From Kappaphycus alvarezii (taxonomy: Eukaryota; Rhodophyta; Florideophyceae; Gigartinales; Solieriaceae): DNA of 64,000 bases. The stretch spans positions 310,001 through 374,000 of the forward strand of contig NADL03000499.1 of assembly GCA_002205965.3 (NCBI GenBank). The letters are read 5' to 3'. How positions within the stretch are numbered: the first letter of the stretch is position 1; every line of letters starts with the position of its first letter. The notes under the pieces were generated by a model that saw only the letters and a list, made by a program, of their open reading frames with translations, did not search any database and was not told the origin of the DNA. Both the position numbers and the translations under genes were made by a program. Below, in pieces: positions 11,426 through 23,100 of this stretch.

Positions 11426-11878
11426 AATAGTTGCCTCTTAGTCAAACGTATGTTGGTGTTCTTTAGAATGGAAGATGTTTGTCCAACAATCGTGCCATAG
11501 CTTCCTGGAACTGGTTTGAGTCTGTCGGGAACTGCACGTAAGGGTGAGTGCTAAGAGGTAGATTCAACTGAATATCAACAACTGAGTGGTTGTTTACTTC
11601 ACCGCTCAAATTCGACGCGCCACGACATTGCATATGCGACGGGTTACCTATCCCGTTTCATGAATAAGCCTACTATGCCGATTTGGAATGCGGCAAAGCA
11701 CGTATTGTGATACCTTAAGGCAACTAAGAATCTTGGAGTTACCTACTGCATGGAAGCTGATGATAATCCTGTAGGCGTTTTGGGGTACGATAAATCAGAT
11801 TGGGGTCAAGAGAAACCAACCCGTAAGTCGATAGATGCATACATGTTCATGCTTTCTGTAGGCCCAAACAGTTTGATT

Positions 11879-12615
11879 GGGGTAAATCGGCGGGAGAAGA
11901 GATACTCAGAACCAATTACCCTGAGAAGGAGGTGTTGCGAGCGACAAAAGTGCTACCGTGGTATTGTTGAACGAACAAAAGGGAGTGTATATAGAAGAGA
12001 GTTGAGAAAGCTACAAGCAAGTATAAAAGGGGCAGGGTCTACCACCGACGCTCCGCGACTAGCGTAAGAAAAAGTTTTCTTGGGTCTGAAGTTGACTCTC
12101 AACTTCCTATTACTCGGGACTTGGCTTGAAGTTGTCTGCCAACTTGCTTCACCTCCACTAAAGGAAGCAATTTACTCGGCTTATATAGACTTTTGGCTAC
12201 CCCAAAAGTCTCAAAAAAGCATACTGGTAACCACAAAATGCATTCACGGTAATCGTGTGAATCAGAGAAACTATTAGGAGATATTTCCTCAAGGTAAATA
12301 TCTAGGTGCCATACCGATGCCAGCCACCCATCGGCCAGGGGTGGGAATTGATGTGGCCATTATATAGACCTTTCAGAGCTACTTGTAGTATCACCCACAA
12401 CCTGGAACTGTACTGATATCTACTATGACAGCGTGTCCTAAAATGAAAAAATCAACCGATGAATTTGCCACACTCACCCAAATTACAAATATCTTGCAAA
12501 TTCAAAAACTGTAAAAATATCTTCCCAATTCCGATACTGTATACAATCATGGTCCTCATCTAGATTTTTTTCGTGTGCGAATTTGGGAACATCAAAGTTT
12601 GCGTAGAAAACATTA
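11879..12615 (-). repeat. R1 repeat copy (LTR-like), inserted in copia RNase H
   Basis: About 740 bp separates the two halves of the copia RNase H (FMLSVGPNSLIG before, SAAEAE-like after). The right boundary is approximate. The block from 11879 to about 12203 is some 94% identical by eye to 62307-62640. The rest matches 44020-44400 in the opposite orientation. Read on the minus strand it contains a TATA-like tctatataagc and a CAACA end (RC of 11933-11937) and closes with gatttacccc. It looks like a solo LTR or short LTR derivative, younger than the copia host. Confidence 0.8.
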
Positions 12616-13136
12616 GACATGTGTTGCGCAGAGCGCCGCTGAAGCAGAGTAAGTGGCTTTGGCTTATGTGATATGGGAAGCTTTGTGGGTTCAAAAATTT
12701 GAGCCGGCCATTGAGATAACTCAGTCAGCAAAAATTGTCATCAACAAGGTTAATAACTGCTGCCTCAAACTCGCTGAGAATGGAGTTTTCAACTACCAGG
12801 CAAAGCATATCGATCCAGAATAACAAATAATTATAGACGGAGTGAAGAAGAGCAACACTGCCTTACGCTACTCTCCTAAATCTGAAATGATCGCCGACCT
12901 GGCGACTAAGCCGTTGGTACGGAATCTGTTCACTGCTTTCGTCAAGAAACTCGGTATGCAGTAGCTTACTAGTTTTGCCATCCAGGGGAGGTTGATTTAT
13001 TTTGGACAGCGAATGCATCCTCCACGCAATTGTCATGAATTATGAGATAAGTGAATGACACGTAATTATTACGAGCGCATTTAATCTAGTCTCTCTTCGG
13101 AACGAAGTGTGGTGTAAGGTTCCTATCACTTACGAG

Positions 13137-13790
13137 CGGAAGCCGCGTCGATGGTTCTAACGGCAACCGTTTTGTATAGGAAAGGGGTAATGAAGGTAAA
13201 TCCCCGACCTCCTAGGCGGATTTGTAGCGTGGCTTGGTCCCATGCGGTATCTGACAGGGCGATCCCGTGGAGTTCCGTGTAACAAGACCTCTGCAATGCC
13301 CCGAAGGCCTGTGCAGCGAGGTGTTGTGTTGTGGGTTGTTGAGATGAACTGCGTGGGTTACGATTTATGCCGACGCGCGGAGCCTGTGCATGTGAAATCG
13401 AATTTGTAGGTCACGGACGTGGGTCAGCTGAGGGTACGGTGGAACCCATCGACCTTGCCCTGGAGGAATGAACCAATTAAGACCCTATTGATTTTCGGCC
13501 CTCACAGAGCTAGAAGCCATCGCGATAGCACTACGATAGAGGAAATTCGCGGAAAAAGTCCGTGCGGTCCTGCATGATGGTGTTTGGCAAGTAAATACGC
13601 GTCCTCCTCGCATTGATATAGAGGCCAAAAGCCGGACTCTCTACCTGGAGGAGGCGGAGAGCTCGGCTCAGAGTTAGAAGTGTCCCTGATAGTGTCCGGT
13701 CGTCTGCGTACCCTTGATTCCGCAGAATCTTGCTGTCTGTCAGGCGTGCGCGAATCGGAACGGATTTTTTTGTCGTCATCTACCTAAGCT
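13137..13790 (-). mobile_element. LINE family B reverse transcriptase fragment
   Basis: On the minus strand the palm-domain catalytic motif GYADDRTLSG is followed by RALRLLQVESPAFGLYINARRTRIY, the segment that follows the catalytic aspartates in LINE reverse transcriptases. The thumb-like part, in another frame, reads RFHMHRLRAS and then ELHGIALSDTAWDQATLQIR. The matching stretch of the 46-49 kb LINE B copy reads ARYHMHRVCAS and ELHAITLSDEAWSQATLPFR, so this is the same family. The fragment is truncated at both ends with frame changes. It sits between the copia fossil and an R1/acidic-ORF unit. Confidence 0.8.
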
Positions 13791-13929
13791 TTTTTCTACA
13801 GTACCTTCTCTTGTCTAAAGTGCTCTTAGTTTTGGTCCTTCCTCGTGCCTTCACTCACTTCGAGCACCTTCTCGGGTAGATTATCTCTCTTTCCTTATCC
13901 TTACTTATCCTTTGTGTGGTCCTCTTCAA

Positions 13930-15192
13930 ATTAACTGTCATTTTATCTAGATATTTTAATACTATAGTTACACATCTAATAGATCCTAGATGAAGTTTTT
14001 TTCACTTTTTGCTTAACTCATCCAAATGTTTTTTTGGGAAAAAAGGCGCAATTCCTTTTAGATTTATTTTATCCATTCCAAATCTATAGAATGCGCCATC
14101 GGGAGCCTATCTAAACTAACTTTTTCCAAGTTCCAAACCGATCATTTTACTCACTGCCCCTCTACCCTTACCCATTAGAAACACCCTCAATTGCCTGTCA
14201 ATACCTAAATTTCTCCAAAATGAGAAATTTATGCCCCTCAAATGTCATTTCCAGTAGAAATATCTACTGACAACGATAAAAATCTCCGCCCGCAGACAAA
14301 GAAGGAGGTGATCGAGTTCATTTGTCGCTTTTTAATCGATGATGAGGCGGATGAGGCACGTTAGTGGCAGAAAGAGGAGGTAGAGGATGGAGCTGGGGAG
14401 ACTTTTGAGGAGTGGGCGGCCCCGGAATTGATTTACGAGAATGAGGATGAGGAGGAGCACGGGGAAAGTGAGGAGGAGGACAAGAGAGATGATGATGAGG
14501 ACAGGGAGGATGAAGAGGAGGACGGGGACGATGATGGGGAGCGAGACATGGAAAGTGTTAAAATGGTGGGGTGCTAGATGTTATGGACCGGGTGGTCCCG
14601 ACGCTGGAACAGTGTTGGGGAATATTTAGTGGTTAAGATATCTCCCAGGAGGAAACTGAGAATTGAAACCCTTTCGCGGATATTGGAATGGACTGCTTGG
14701 GTAGCATGGATATTTTGGAGGAATTTTTTGGCTCTGATCTCGAGGATGGGAAATGAGAGGACTATATCTATTGCTCGTTTCTTCAGTATCTTTTTTTAAA
14801 AGTATATCATCCACAAAAATTGTCTGTATGTATTTCCTGGTATCTTTTATAGTGTTGCTCGTACTTTACGAGTAGCTATAATTCTATATATGCTGATTAA
14901 ACTGCTTCCTCTTGGAGAGGCCGAGCAAATTGGCAGAAAAATTCAAGTCAATTCCCAAGTAGTTAGGAAGTTGAATGTCAACTTCAGACCCATTTGGTGT
15001 TCTTGTTAATTTTTATTAGCGACATTAGGTGGTAGAGCCTTGCATTTCTTAGTAAACTTGTAGACCTTTCGTCCCTCATCCATATTACTACTCCCTGGTT
15101 TTGCACGTATACTACGGTAGCACTTTTGTCGCTTGCAATACCTCCGTTCTGAGATAGTGAGCGTCAGATATCTCGTTAACGCAGTTTTACCA
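13930..15192 (+). mobile_element. R1 unit carrying a decayed acidic ORF
   Basis: The whole stretch is collinear with the minus strand of 63660-62307: a shared upstream block (attttatctagatattt, agatttattttat, gggagcctat with a TATA-like ctaaac), then an acidic ORF, then the LTR-like R1 segment at about 14771-15140, then the leader-like tail to 15192. It is older and more diverged than the 62-kb copy and is broken. The collinearity shows that ORF and repeat were copied together. Confidence 0.75.
14242..14580 (+). pseudogene. Acidic ORF, decayed copy (R1-associated)
   Basis: It begins near 14242 and keeps the family core QTKKEVIEFICRFLIDDEAD, then a region rich in Glu and Asp with FEEWAAPELIY. 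The counterparts in the 62.7-63.3 kb copy are QTKKQIIEFVRRLFIEEEA and FEEWLAPELVY. The function of the family is unknown. The predicted protein is a short basic N-terminus, one amphipathic helix and a long acidic tail. This copy is broken. Confidence 0.7.
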
Positions 15193-15534
15193 CTACCGCT
15201 GCCCTCGGCTAATTCCTGGATAGATGGTTGGATTTTAAGGGAGAACAGCAAAAAAACTGTCCAAGTCGCCCTGCTGGATGTCCTGAGCACTCATGATGAC
15301 CATTTTCTGGCGCTTTTCATATTTTTTCTGTTGAATACCCTATAGATGCGACCTACTATGCCAACTCTGAAAAAAATATTAAAATATTAAAACTTTACTG
15401 CATTAGTATCGGGAGTTCAGTGCAGGAACAGATTATGTTGCTAGATTGGTGCTAATCGGGTAGTCCACGTCGACTATAAGCACAGATTTACGGGACACGA
15501 TAGCGTTCGCTAGAGACTACCAGATCGTATCGGC

Positions 15535-16180
15535 CATGTTTTGAGTGCCTTTGTACAGAGTTTAGCTAAGTCATCCCCAAATCCAGAAACTGCGGATTAC
15601 AAGAAGTTGAGGAAAATATTGGAGATATGTATGGACACCTCGGACCCTGGATTGAAGTTTATTAAGATAGATATGGAACCTGCACTGTTAGAACTTTTCA
15701 CATACAAATCATTTGCAAACAAGGATAATCACAGGTCACAACTCGGATTCGTACGACTAATGGTGGACAACAAAAACGATGCGAACACAATAAACTATGG
15801 AAATTCAAAGTGTAGACGAGTAAAATGCTCAATTATGGCAGCAGAAGTATACACAATACTGTATGGATTTAATAATGCATATGGGGCTAAACATATCATG
15901 GAATAATTTCTAGGCAGATAAATTGAAATTGATGGATACGTGGACTCAAGAAAAGTTTTCAATATAATTGCAAAGAACAGTACTACCCTGTAAAAGCGAC
16001 TACAAATCTATATTCACGCCATGAGAGAAAGCCACTTAAAAGGAGGCTTACGTTATTTAGCTTGGATTCCTGGATCGCAGAACTACGGTGATGGAATGAC
16101 CAAAGGATCGGTCTCGAACACGCATCTACTTTGGAAACTGATGAACACCCACAAAATGGAGATCAAACCGACAAGATAAG
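15535..16180 (+). mobile_element. Second copia lineage, RNase H fragment (fossil)
   Basis: A 121-residue frame at 15541-15906 (SFANKDNHRSQLGFV, GNSKCRRVKCSIMAAEVY) and further pieces to 16180 (RYLAWIPGSQNYGDGMTK) match the RNase H end of a copia lineage I associate with fungi (pattern SSQLGFV...S.K..RV..S..AAE...WIPG..N.AD..TK). It is distinct from the 8.3-13 kb copia. Everything upstream of RNase H is missing. The fossil is broken in a few places. Confidence 0.75.
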
Positions 16181-16954
16181 CTGAGGAAAAAAGCACATTT
16201 AAATACTAACACTAAGATGGACGTGCTGGGCTTTCTGTAGAAAAGAAGAAAATGCTGAAGTGTAAATGTGATGAAAATGGATGATAATGACGAAGACTCA
16301 TACATTAATTACTGACTAGTGCACTAGAATATTTGCATTTGATATGGGCAAGAGCAACTGTAAAATATTATCATATATTCATCCACATACAGCTTAAGTC
16401 TGCATTTGATGACACTATATTTAATGACTGAATATGAACAATAGAAAAGAAAAATAAATTTAGCAGAGGGTATTTCTAGAGCCCTATGAAAGGTGACGCT
16501 TGGTTTTCAAAAGCCAACTCGATCACATCATCTTCATCCTCAGAAGTAGACTCCTTATCTTTCATCTATCCCGGCAAACTCAGCCTCGATGGGGCTGCCG
16601 TCTGTCACCCCGTGTGTCAACTCCGAACGACATAAACAAGTTTGCGCACAAACTGTCTTCCGTCAAAACTGACAAACATTTCCTCTCTAATCGTATCTGT
16701 ATTCACAGGCTTCTCCGCAATAAATACCTGAAAAAATAGACATCTTGCAATCTTTGGGTCTCGGTTTAGACTTTTCTATTTTAAAGGTACACAACGAGTT
16801 CGCAAATTATAATAAAGTGAAAATTTGTGCAAAGTAATTCCGCCCGACCCTATCAGGAGCCTTGGTACCTAAAACGACGCTTTAGATGACCACCGGAATT
16901 GGTGACTTTCCTGTCCGCAGTAAAAGATACTAAAATTTAGTGCCTTTTGCTCAG
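16181..16954. other. No gene recognised
   Basis: AT-rich sequence with one short uncalled frame at 16500-16739. It may include the 3' end of the copia RNase H fragment upstream. No LTR boundary is seen. Confidence 0.35.
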
Positions 16955-17160
16955 GTAACACACCATCGCTGAAGAAGGTAACAGACGCAATCCATGCAGC
17001 AGTGCAGGAAACCATTACCTCCGATAATCAAAGACGTCAGGCATTCTGCGCCTCTATAGCCCTTCCGGGCGCCAAGTAATGGGTGTGCTGCACCCCACGC
17101 CCCGGACTCAAGACTGGTGTTGACACTTGTTAATTCGGGATGCGTGGCTCTTGCGGGACA
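16955..17160 (+). mobile_element. LINE family A fragment (upstream of zinc knuckle)
   Basis: Translated pieces SLKKVTDAIHAAVQETITSD and QRRQAFCASIALPGAK match the region just before the zinc knuckle of LINE A (ALPGAKEWVYCPPCPGLQT at 46.48-46.55 kb) and the copy at 52.8-53.0 kb. It is short, truncated on both sides and carries stop codons. The next ~150 bp are of higher GC than the surroundings but are not recognised. Confidence 0.7.
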
Positions 17161-20100
17161 GGATAGTCAAGATCATCCCAGATCCTCATGGTTGACGCCC
17201 ATAGTTGGAGCTCTGGGTTCCTTGGATTCCTCGCGGCTTCAATGAGAAGATGCGATTGATTAAATCACTGTTCTGCTCAAGACTTATATTTGCCCCAGCA
17301 ACCGTTCTCAACTATTAGTTTTACTTGGATACCTTACAAAAAAAAGAGGAAGAAGAATTACAGTGGCAGGAAAAGAAGGTTTTCAGCTTTGTACATACTT
17401 TTGCTTACTTTAAGAGTAAAAATACTAGCAATCATCTATGTAAAAATAAAAGATAAAAATACTCTGTAGCTTAATTTTTGAAATCAATACATTCCAGAAG
17501 TAATTTGATGAACATGTCTCTAAAACTTGCGTTTTAATGTTTCTGATCACAAATTATATTCCCTGGTATCTATAATTCTAATAATTTTATTGTTCAAATT
17601 CTCAACAAATCGACAAATAACTTACTTTTCAACGGCTATTTACCACAGTTATTATCATATATAAGTTAATTTGGCCATTTTGCTCATCGAAAAAGTAGGA
17701 CATTGAATATATTCTGAGCTCTGCGGCAGCTGAAGGCCTTCATACTGTATATATAGCATAGAAATGTCACCTATAGCCTTTAAAAGTCCTTCGAAGGTAT
17801 TTCTTGCCAAATAATTTTTATGGTTCTCTCCTTGGGGACCTGCTCATTACTTTAATTTTCACAGGAACTTTACAGATTTCTATGGGCATACGTAATTTTT
17901 ATGTGTACCTTTTTACCTTATTACATTTCCGGATCCATCAAAAAACTCAAAGTCTTTAACATCAGTAACATGTTTTGAAAAACTCTAGGCATTACGCATT
18001 CAGGGAAAGTTCTTATTTTTTGGTTCACTTTGATGCGCTGGGGAGAAACAATTCAATTCTATTCCAAATCTTCGCCCATCTATCAAGCTTGAAGAAATGA
18101 TATTTTGTTCTAAGCAATAATATCGAGAAATTGTTTGCATTGAAAGAATATTTTTAGCTCTCAATTTTTTGATCTCTTTAAGGGCAAAAATCAGTTCGCA
18201 CTATATGACGCTACAGAAAAAATCAAAATATTCATAATTTTGAGCTTCAATGTTTACATATTGGCGACTTTTAAACATTATTGATGCAATTGTTTGTAAA
18301 AATATTAAAGAAATTGATTACAGCACCATAGTTAATTATTCAGGAATGGACAGCGGAGGTATTATCAGAAAATTCATGGAATTGGTTGCGATGTGACTGA
18401 CAAAACTATAGTCAACTACAGCAATTAAGACCTCTAAATGTTTCGCCAAAAAATTAATTTAACGTACAATGTCTGTTATGAGATTATTGACCTTACCGAA
18501 TACTTTAACTTTCTGCTAAAGGCTGAAATTAAAAAAAAACTTTTTTAAAAGACACCATTATTTAGACATAAATTGCTATTATGTATTTTAAAAGCAAAAT
18601 AGTTTGAAATTTGGACTGGATCTCATAATGTTTTCGGTGTAAACCTGGCTTTTTTTAGAGGAATAGTTGGGCTTAGGTTTGATTATCATGAGGCGACGGA
18701 GTGTGGGTTTCGGCTTCAAAGTATCCTAGCTCGACATAAATTTGCCACTGGTAGGAAAACGCGGCGGTATTTTGTGTTTTTCAACGTGAGATGGCTCTAT
18801 GTTTTGTGACTCGTTGCTCTGTGCTGAGTATCAAAAGTAGAAAGTGGATATGAACGTATAAAGTGACATTAAGCACTAAATCAATAGATGATGTGTTGGT
18901 CTGAAATTAACATTTCAACCATTCTTTGAAAAATACGGGGGGGGAGGAGCACATATCGGTACTTTTTGCACTTCTTTTTGGAGTATAGTATCATAATCAG
19001 CCGGATGTTTCCATAATTATGGAGTACAGTTTTGATTTACAGCTTACTGGCATATATTTTCGCTATTTTGAATGAGAAGAAAAGAATGTAAAATTCAATA
19101 GGAAAGTGAAAATATTGGTATGTGCGGATAGAATCAAGTTCATTTCCATTGTTTTAGTGAACTGAGATTTTTGGTTTTCTCAGTTCCTTGTCATCACGTG
19201 GATTATTGATTACTCATAAAAAGTAAGAACTATGGATTGAGTAGATAATGAAAAATGTTTACATAAAGATCTTCAGAGGGATCATATATTGTCAAAAAGT
19301 TCTCCTTCTCCCTAAGTTATTGTATTTTCCTCATTATCGTAAGTTTTATATTGGACTCATCAGTAATATGAATTTCTTACTCAGAGTGCAACCTTTGTTT
19401 TGTGCATACCATGAATGAAAGCTTTTTCATGTGACATATACACACACCCAGAACTATTCTGAGTACTTGTTCTATTGATTAAACTGGTCTCTATAAATTC
19501 ATGTATTGCTCTTTTCGATCCCTTTTCTTCTGAATCCATTTATTTTTAAAAGAAAGACGGTCAGAAATAATTTTTCAAATCTTTGGAACGAGTTGTTAGA
19601 TAAAATGAGTTTCAGTATTTCTGTACGAGTACGTAATTGCTCGAGATATACCGTGCAGTTGAAATAAAACCTTTTTTCTAAGTATGCGCAGATGCAACTG
19701 CAAGCGGATCAAATTTGATACCTACATTTAAAGATATAGAGTCTTTATCACCCTTTTGATCCATTTTTTTGCTCTCATATGGACTGCCAGACTAAATGAA
19801 GGGTATAATTTAGTTTTAATATGAAAAAAATTCTGAATTACTTAAAATGTTTATATTACAACTAATAACATGTGTATGTAGCTATGCTTCAATGCTTCTT
19901 CTGGTTACACGTATTAAGTAGAGATACTGTGAATCTGGATACAGCTTAGAAATTAAATTATCTACCCAATTATGTCAAAAACCAACCGCTTTTTCGAGCA
20001 ATAACTTCACGATAGTTATCTCTAAACTCATGGTATAAGGACGAGTAAACCTTATTTATTTAAATATTACTGCACGAAATCCCAACAGCGAACAATTCAA

Positions 20101-23100
20101 AGCCAAAGACCAGAAGATCCGAAAAAAGGCCTCCCTTGTCAAAATATTTTTGAATAATTATTTTTATGTGCCAAGCTCATTATTTAGAACAGATATATCT
20201 TGCGCATCAAAAGTAACAAATTTGTGGTATTCTATGACAAAATATTTATAAATCATTAACAGTATTCTGTGCATATGCTATGATGTACTAGTTTGTACAG
20301 CCTATGCATTATTTGACTGTGGTTTTTCGGATACTTGGTAGAACAGTGTATCAGGTTAAAATTTCGATCCCTCAGTGACATTATGCATCGAAAGCCGTAG
20401 AAGAAATGTTCTGGATTTAATTTTAATGGTATGGGCAAAACATACGTTGGATTATAATGGCACTAATGCTCGCATAAGTGCATGTCTCCTACTCCTTACA
20501 TAATTGTAGCCCGGTCAGACTCTGATAAAGTGCGTAAGACGTGCAGTTTAAACCTTCGAGTTTTAAAAATTACGCGAAGTTCGATAATATCAGCAGAGCT
20601 AAATGCAGCAGTGCGATGAAAATAAAAGAGGATCGAATATATATTTGTATTCTAGCCAATTGCTTCTTTCGCAGCCTGCTCTTTACGTCCCTTAACGTGT
20701 ATTCAGAGATTAAAGGTCGCGTTTTTCGTACCATATACTCAGTCACCTGCAACAGAGGCCCAATTGTTGTGAGTTACGTGGCCTTCAAACGTTTTATGTT
20801 ACGTAATTTCGCAGATTTTCCGGTAGATATGTTCCTCTTTTTCAATCCCATTCTATCTTTTTCCGTGCATGGGATAATTTTCAGCCTTCATTCTCATGCC
20901 TACTACATTCTTTAACGCGTTCAAATCTATTACGTGAGAGGTATTATTTAACAGCATCAGCTATTTAGGCAAACAAAAATGGTACAATCTATTTCAAAGA
21001 TATGTTCCTGGTGAAGATAAAAAAGATTCTTTCTAAATGCGTACGGGACCTCTGTATATGAATTTAACGTCATTTTATTCTTAATTATATCAATTAAGAG
21101 AAAAGATAACTTAGATTTGCAGTTTTAATGACAGATTACTCCAAAAAAAAAATAGCCCCTTACTTGTAACAAATCATCAAAAATTGGCCCCCTCAACATG
21201 TCGCCTGATCTGACTCATTAATTAATCTTATCTGAGCCACTTCAATATTTTCAGTAAAACTTTCCTATATTTACACATGTTCTTGAAACACTTTCCATTC
21301 TACTGCACTGCACGAAAATTTGGGTAGATTGAAGACAGTTTAGAACCAAATTACATGTTATTAGATTATCTGGTTAGAGTAGAAAGGAAAAATTAGTAAA
21401 TATACTACTGAAGCTAAAAGATCCAAAATCTGGTGGTGGTGGTTCCGTGAGCCAGGCTGTAACAAATAGTTATCACTTTTGTATTATTCTTTTGATATTT
21501 CAAAGCCTTGGGACACGTAATTTGCTTTTTGTTGAAATTTATATGTGAATCGAACTGATAGCCGTGAAATGATTACAAAACATAGAATCATAATTGTGTA
21601 ATCAATTTCATTCAGTTATTCTGCTTGTACAAAATTTGAAAGTACCACTTTTTTCTATAAAGATCAAGTAAATCGTCATTTGTATCCTTTTCTTTTCATC
21701 GCCATTTCTTAAACACCCTTTCTTTTCTCTACTTCCTATGCAACTGATTCAGGTCCAAATAGATTCAACTAAGCTTCAGAAGCACATTTTGGCAAAACTA
21801 AATTCCCATTTGAGGCATGATTTGAATTTTTAGTAGTCACCTGTAGACAATGAACGTTCGAGCAAACACAGGATTACATCTTCAGAGCTGGAAGAAGGGT
21901 TGGGTAAATAATTTCTGGGAAAAGAAATTTAGTTGATCTAAACCTAAACTTCCCCAACTACGACGGCTTCCACGAACCAGAAGACAAAACTTGTACTGAA
22001 ATGTGCATGAAGACAATGGAACCAAAATCCCCCCCGTCTCCCATTAATGTTCCAAATTTGGAGAATGATTGCGAATATTCGGAGATTGGTAGTAAATTAA
22101 AATACGACTGACCTTCTCGGATCGACATTACTCACAACTAAGAAACGTAGTACAAGGTGAGCTCCTACATACCAGATTCAATAGGTCTGAATTAAGCGAA
22201 AAAGGAAGGTTGCCTGGGTAATTATGTATAGAAGTTCAAATTTGTTCTGTTTTAATAGTTTAAATATTTCCAAATTTTTCTTAGAATGGAAAAAGTAGAT
22301 TGAAACAACAGTGAGGGCTCTGAAAAGTGGTTAGATCGAGGTATAGAAAACAAAAATTTGTCTTCGACGTGTGTTCCAATATCTGAAAATATACCTCCTG
22401 GTGCATTCATGTACAGATCTAAATCCAATTATTTTCGGTTAAATTATATATTTGAGAAAAAGAGGCTGTGTAGACTTTCTATTTCTATGCTGCTGACACA
22501 TTCAAGAAAGCATTTTCGTCGAGTCCTAGAAGCCAAAAAAATCTTGTGTAAAGATTTTTCTCCATTTGATATTTACTTACTACCTGGAGGTAAGAGGATT
22601 TCATGCAAGAAGATGGTGAGTCTCAGGTATAGTATGATCATAAATATAGTCGCAAATTCCGCTGTTTTTATCTTACATTTGAATCCATCTGACAGATTCG
22701 CAGCTGACGAGACAATTTCATATGCAGATAGATTTCAGTGTGATGACTCGAACAATAATAGACCAGGCGAAAACTTGCAAGCTGAGATTCCTAATATGGA
22801 AGTGAACAACATGTGCATATACTGAAATTAGTGTGCGGCTCATTATTTTCCGTGCTTGTTCTCAGACTGAAGTTACAATTACTTATGAAACATATATTAA
22901 ACACATTAATGTCATTAGTACGGGTGTAAAAGGAAAAATGACGCTTAAGTCAATAAGAAAAATTGCAATTGAATGTCATACAATGACTGTTAAAATTTAA
23001 TATATCTCATTACTCGCTGAAAGGCGCCCCCCGTCAGAATTGTTCCAATATTGATTAGCCATAGTTTGATGAGAAGGTAAAATATGCTTATCTTCCCACA

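Larger units (their letters stand above)
8300..13010 (+). mobile_element. Ty1/copia LTR retrotransposon fossil
   Basis: Internal region of a copia element in the order gag, integrase, reverse transcriptase, RNase H, which separates copia from gypsy. Parts seen: a gag zinc knuckle near 8775-8820 (HCGRNGHSADRFF); integrase (GHIDNNKM near 9490, MTPHEAVHGTRPAFSHVCVF near 10150); reverse transcriptase (ARGISQKEAIDYFN, LDVKNAFQNS, TIYGLKQASRAW, LVYGDDI); RNase H (GYDKSDWGQEKPTRKS, then SAEAE-like and KHIDPE-like after an insertion). It is broken, with well over ten interruptions. A purine-rich tract near 12986-12995 may mark the 3' LTR edge. Neither LTR is confidently delimited. R1 is inserted at 11879-12615. 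Confidence 0.87.

Noticed and set aside
22358-22825. 155-aa open frame in the AT-rich block
   Set aside because: The longest reading starts with TTG. No motif, splice signals or homologous copy are visible, and one frame of this size is plausible by chance over 15 kb.
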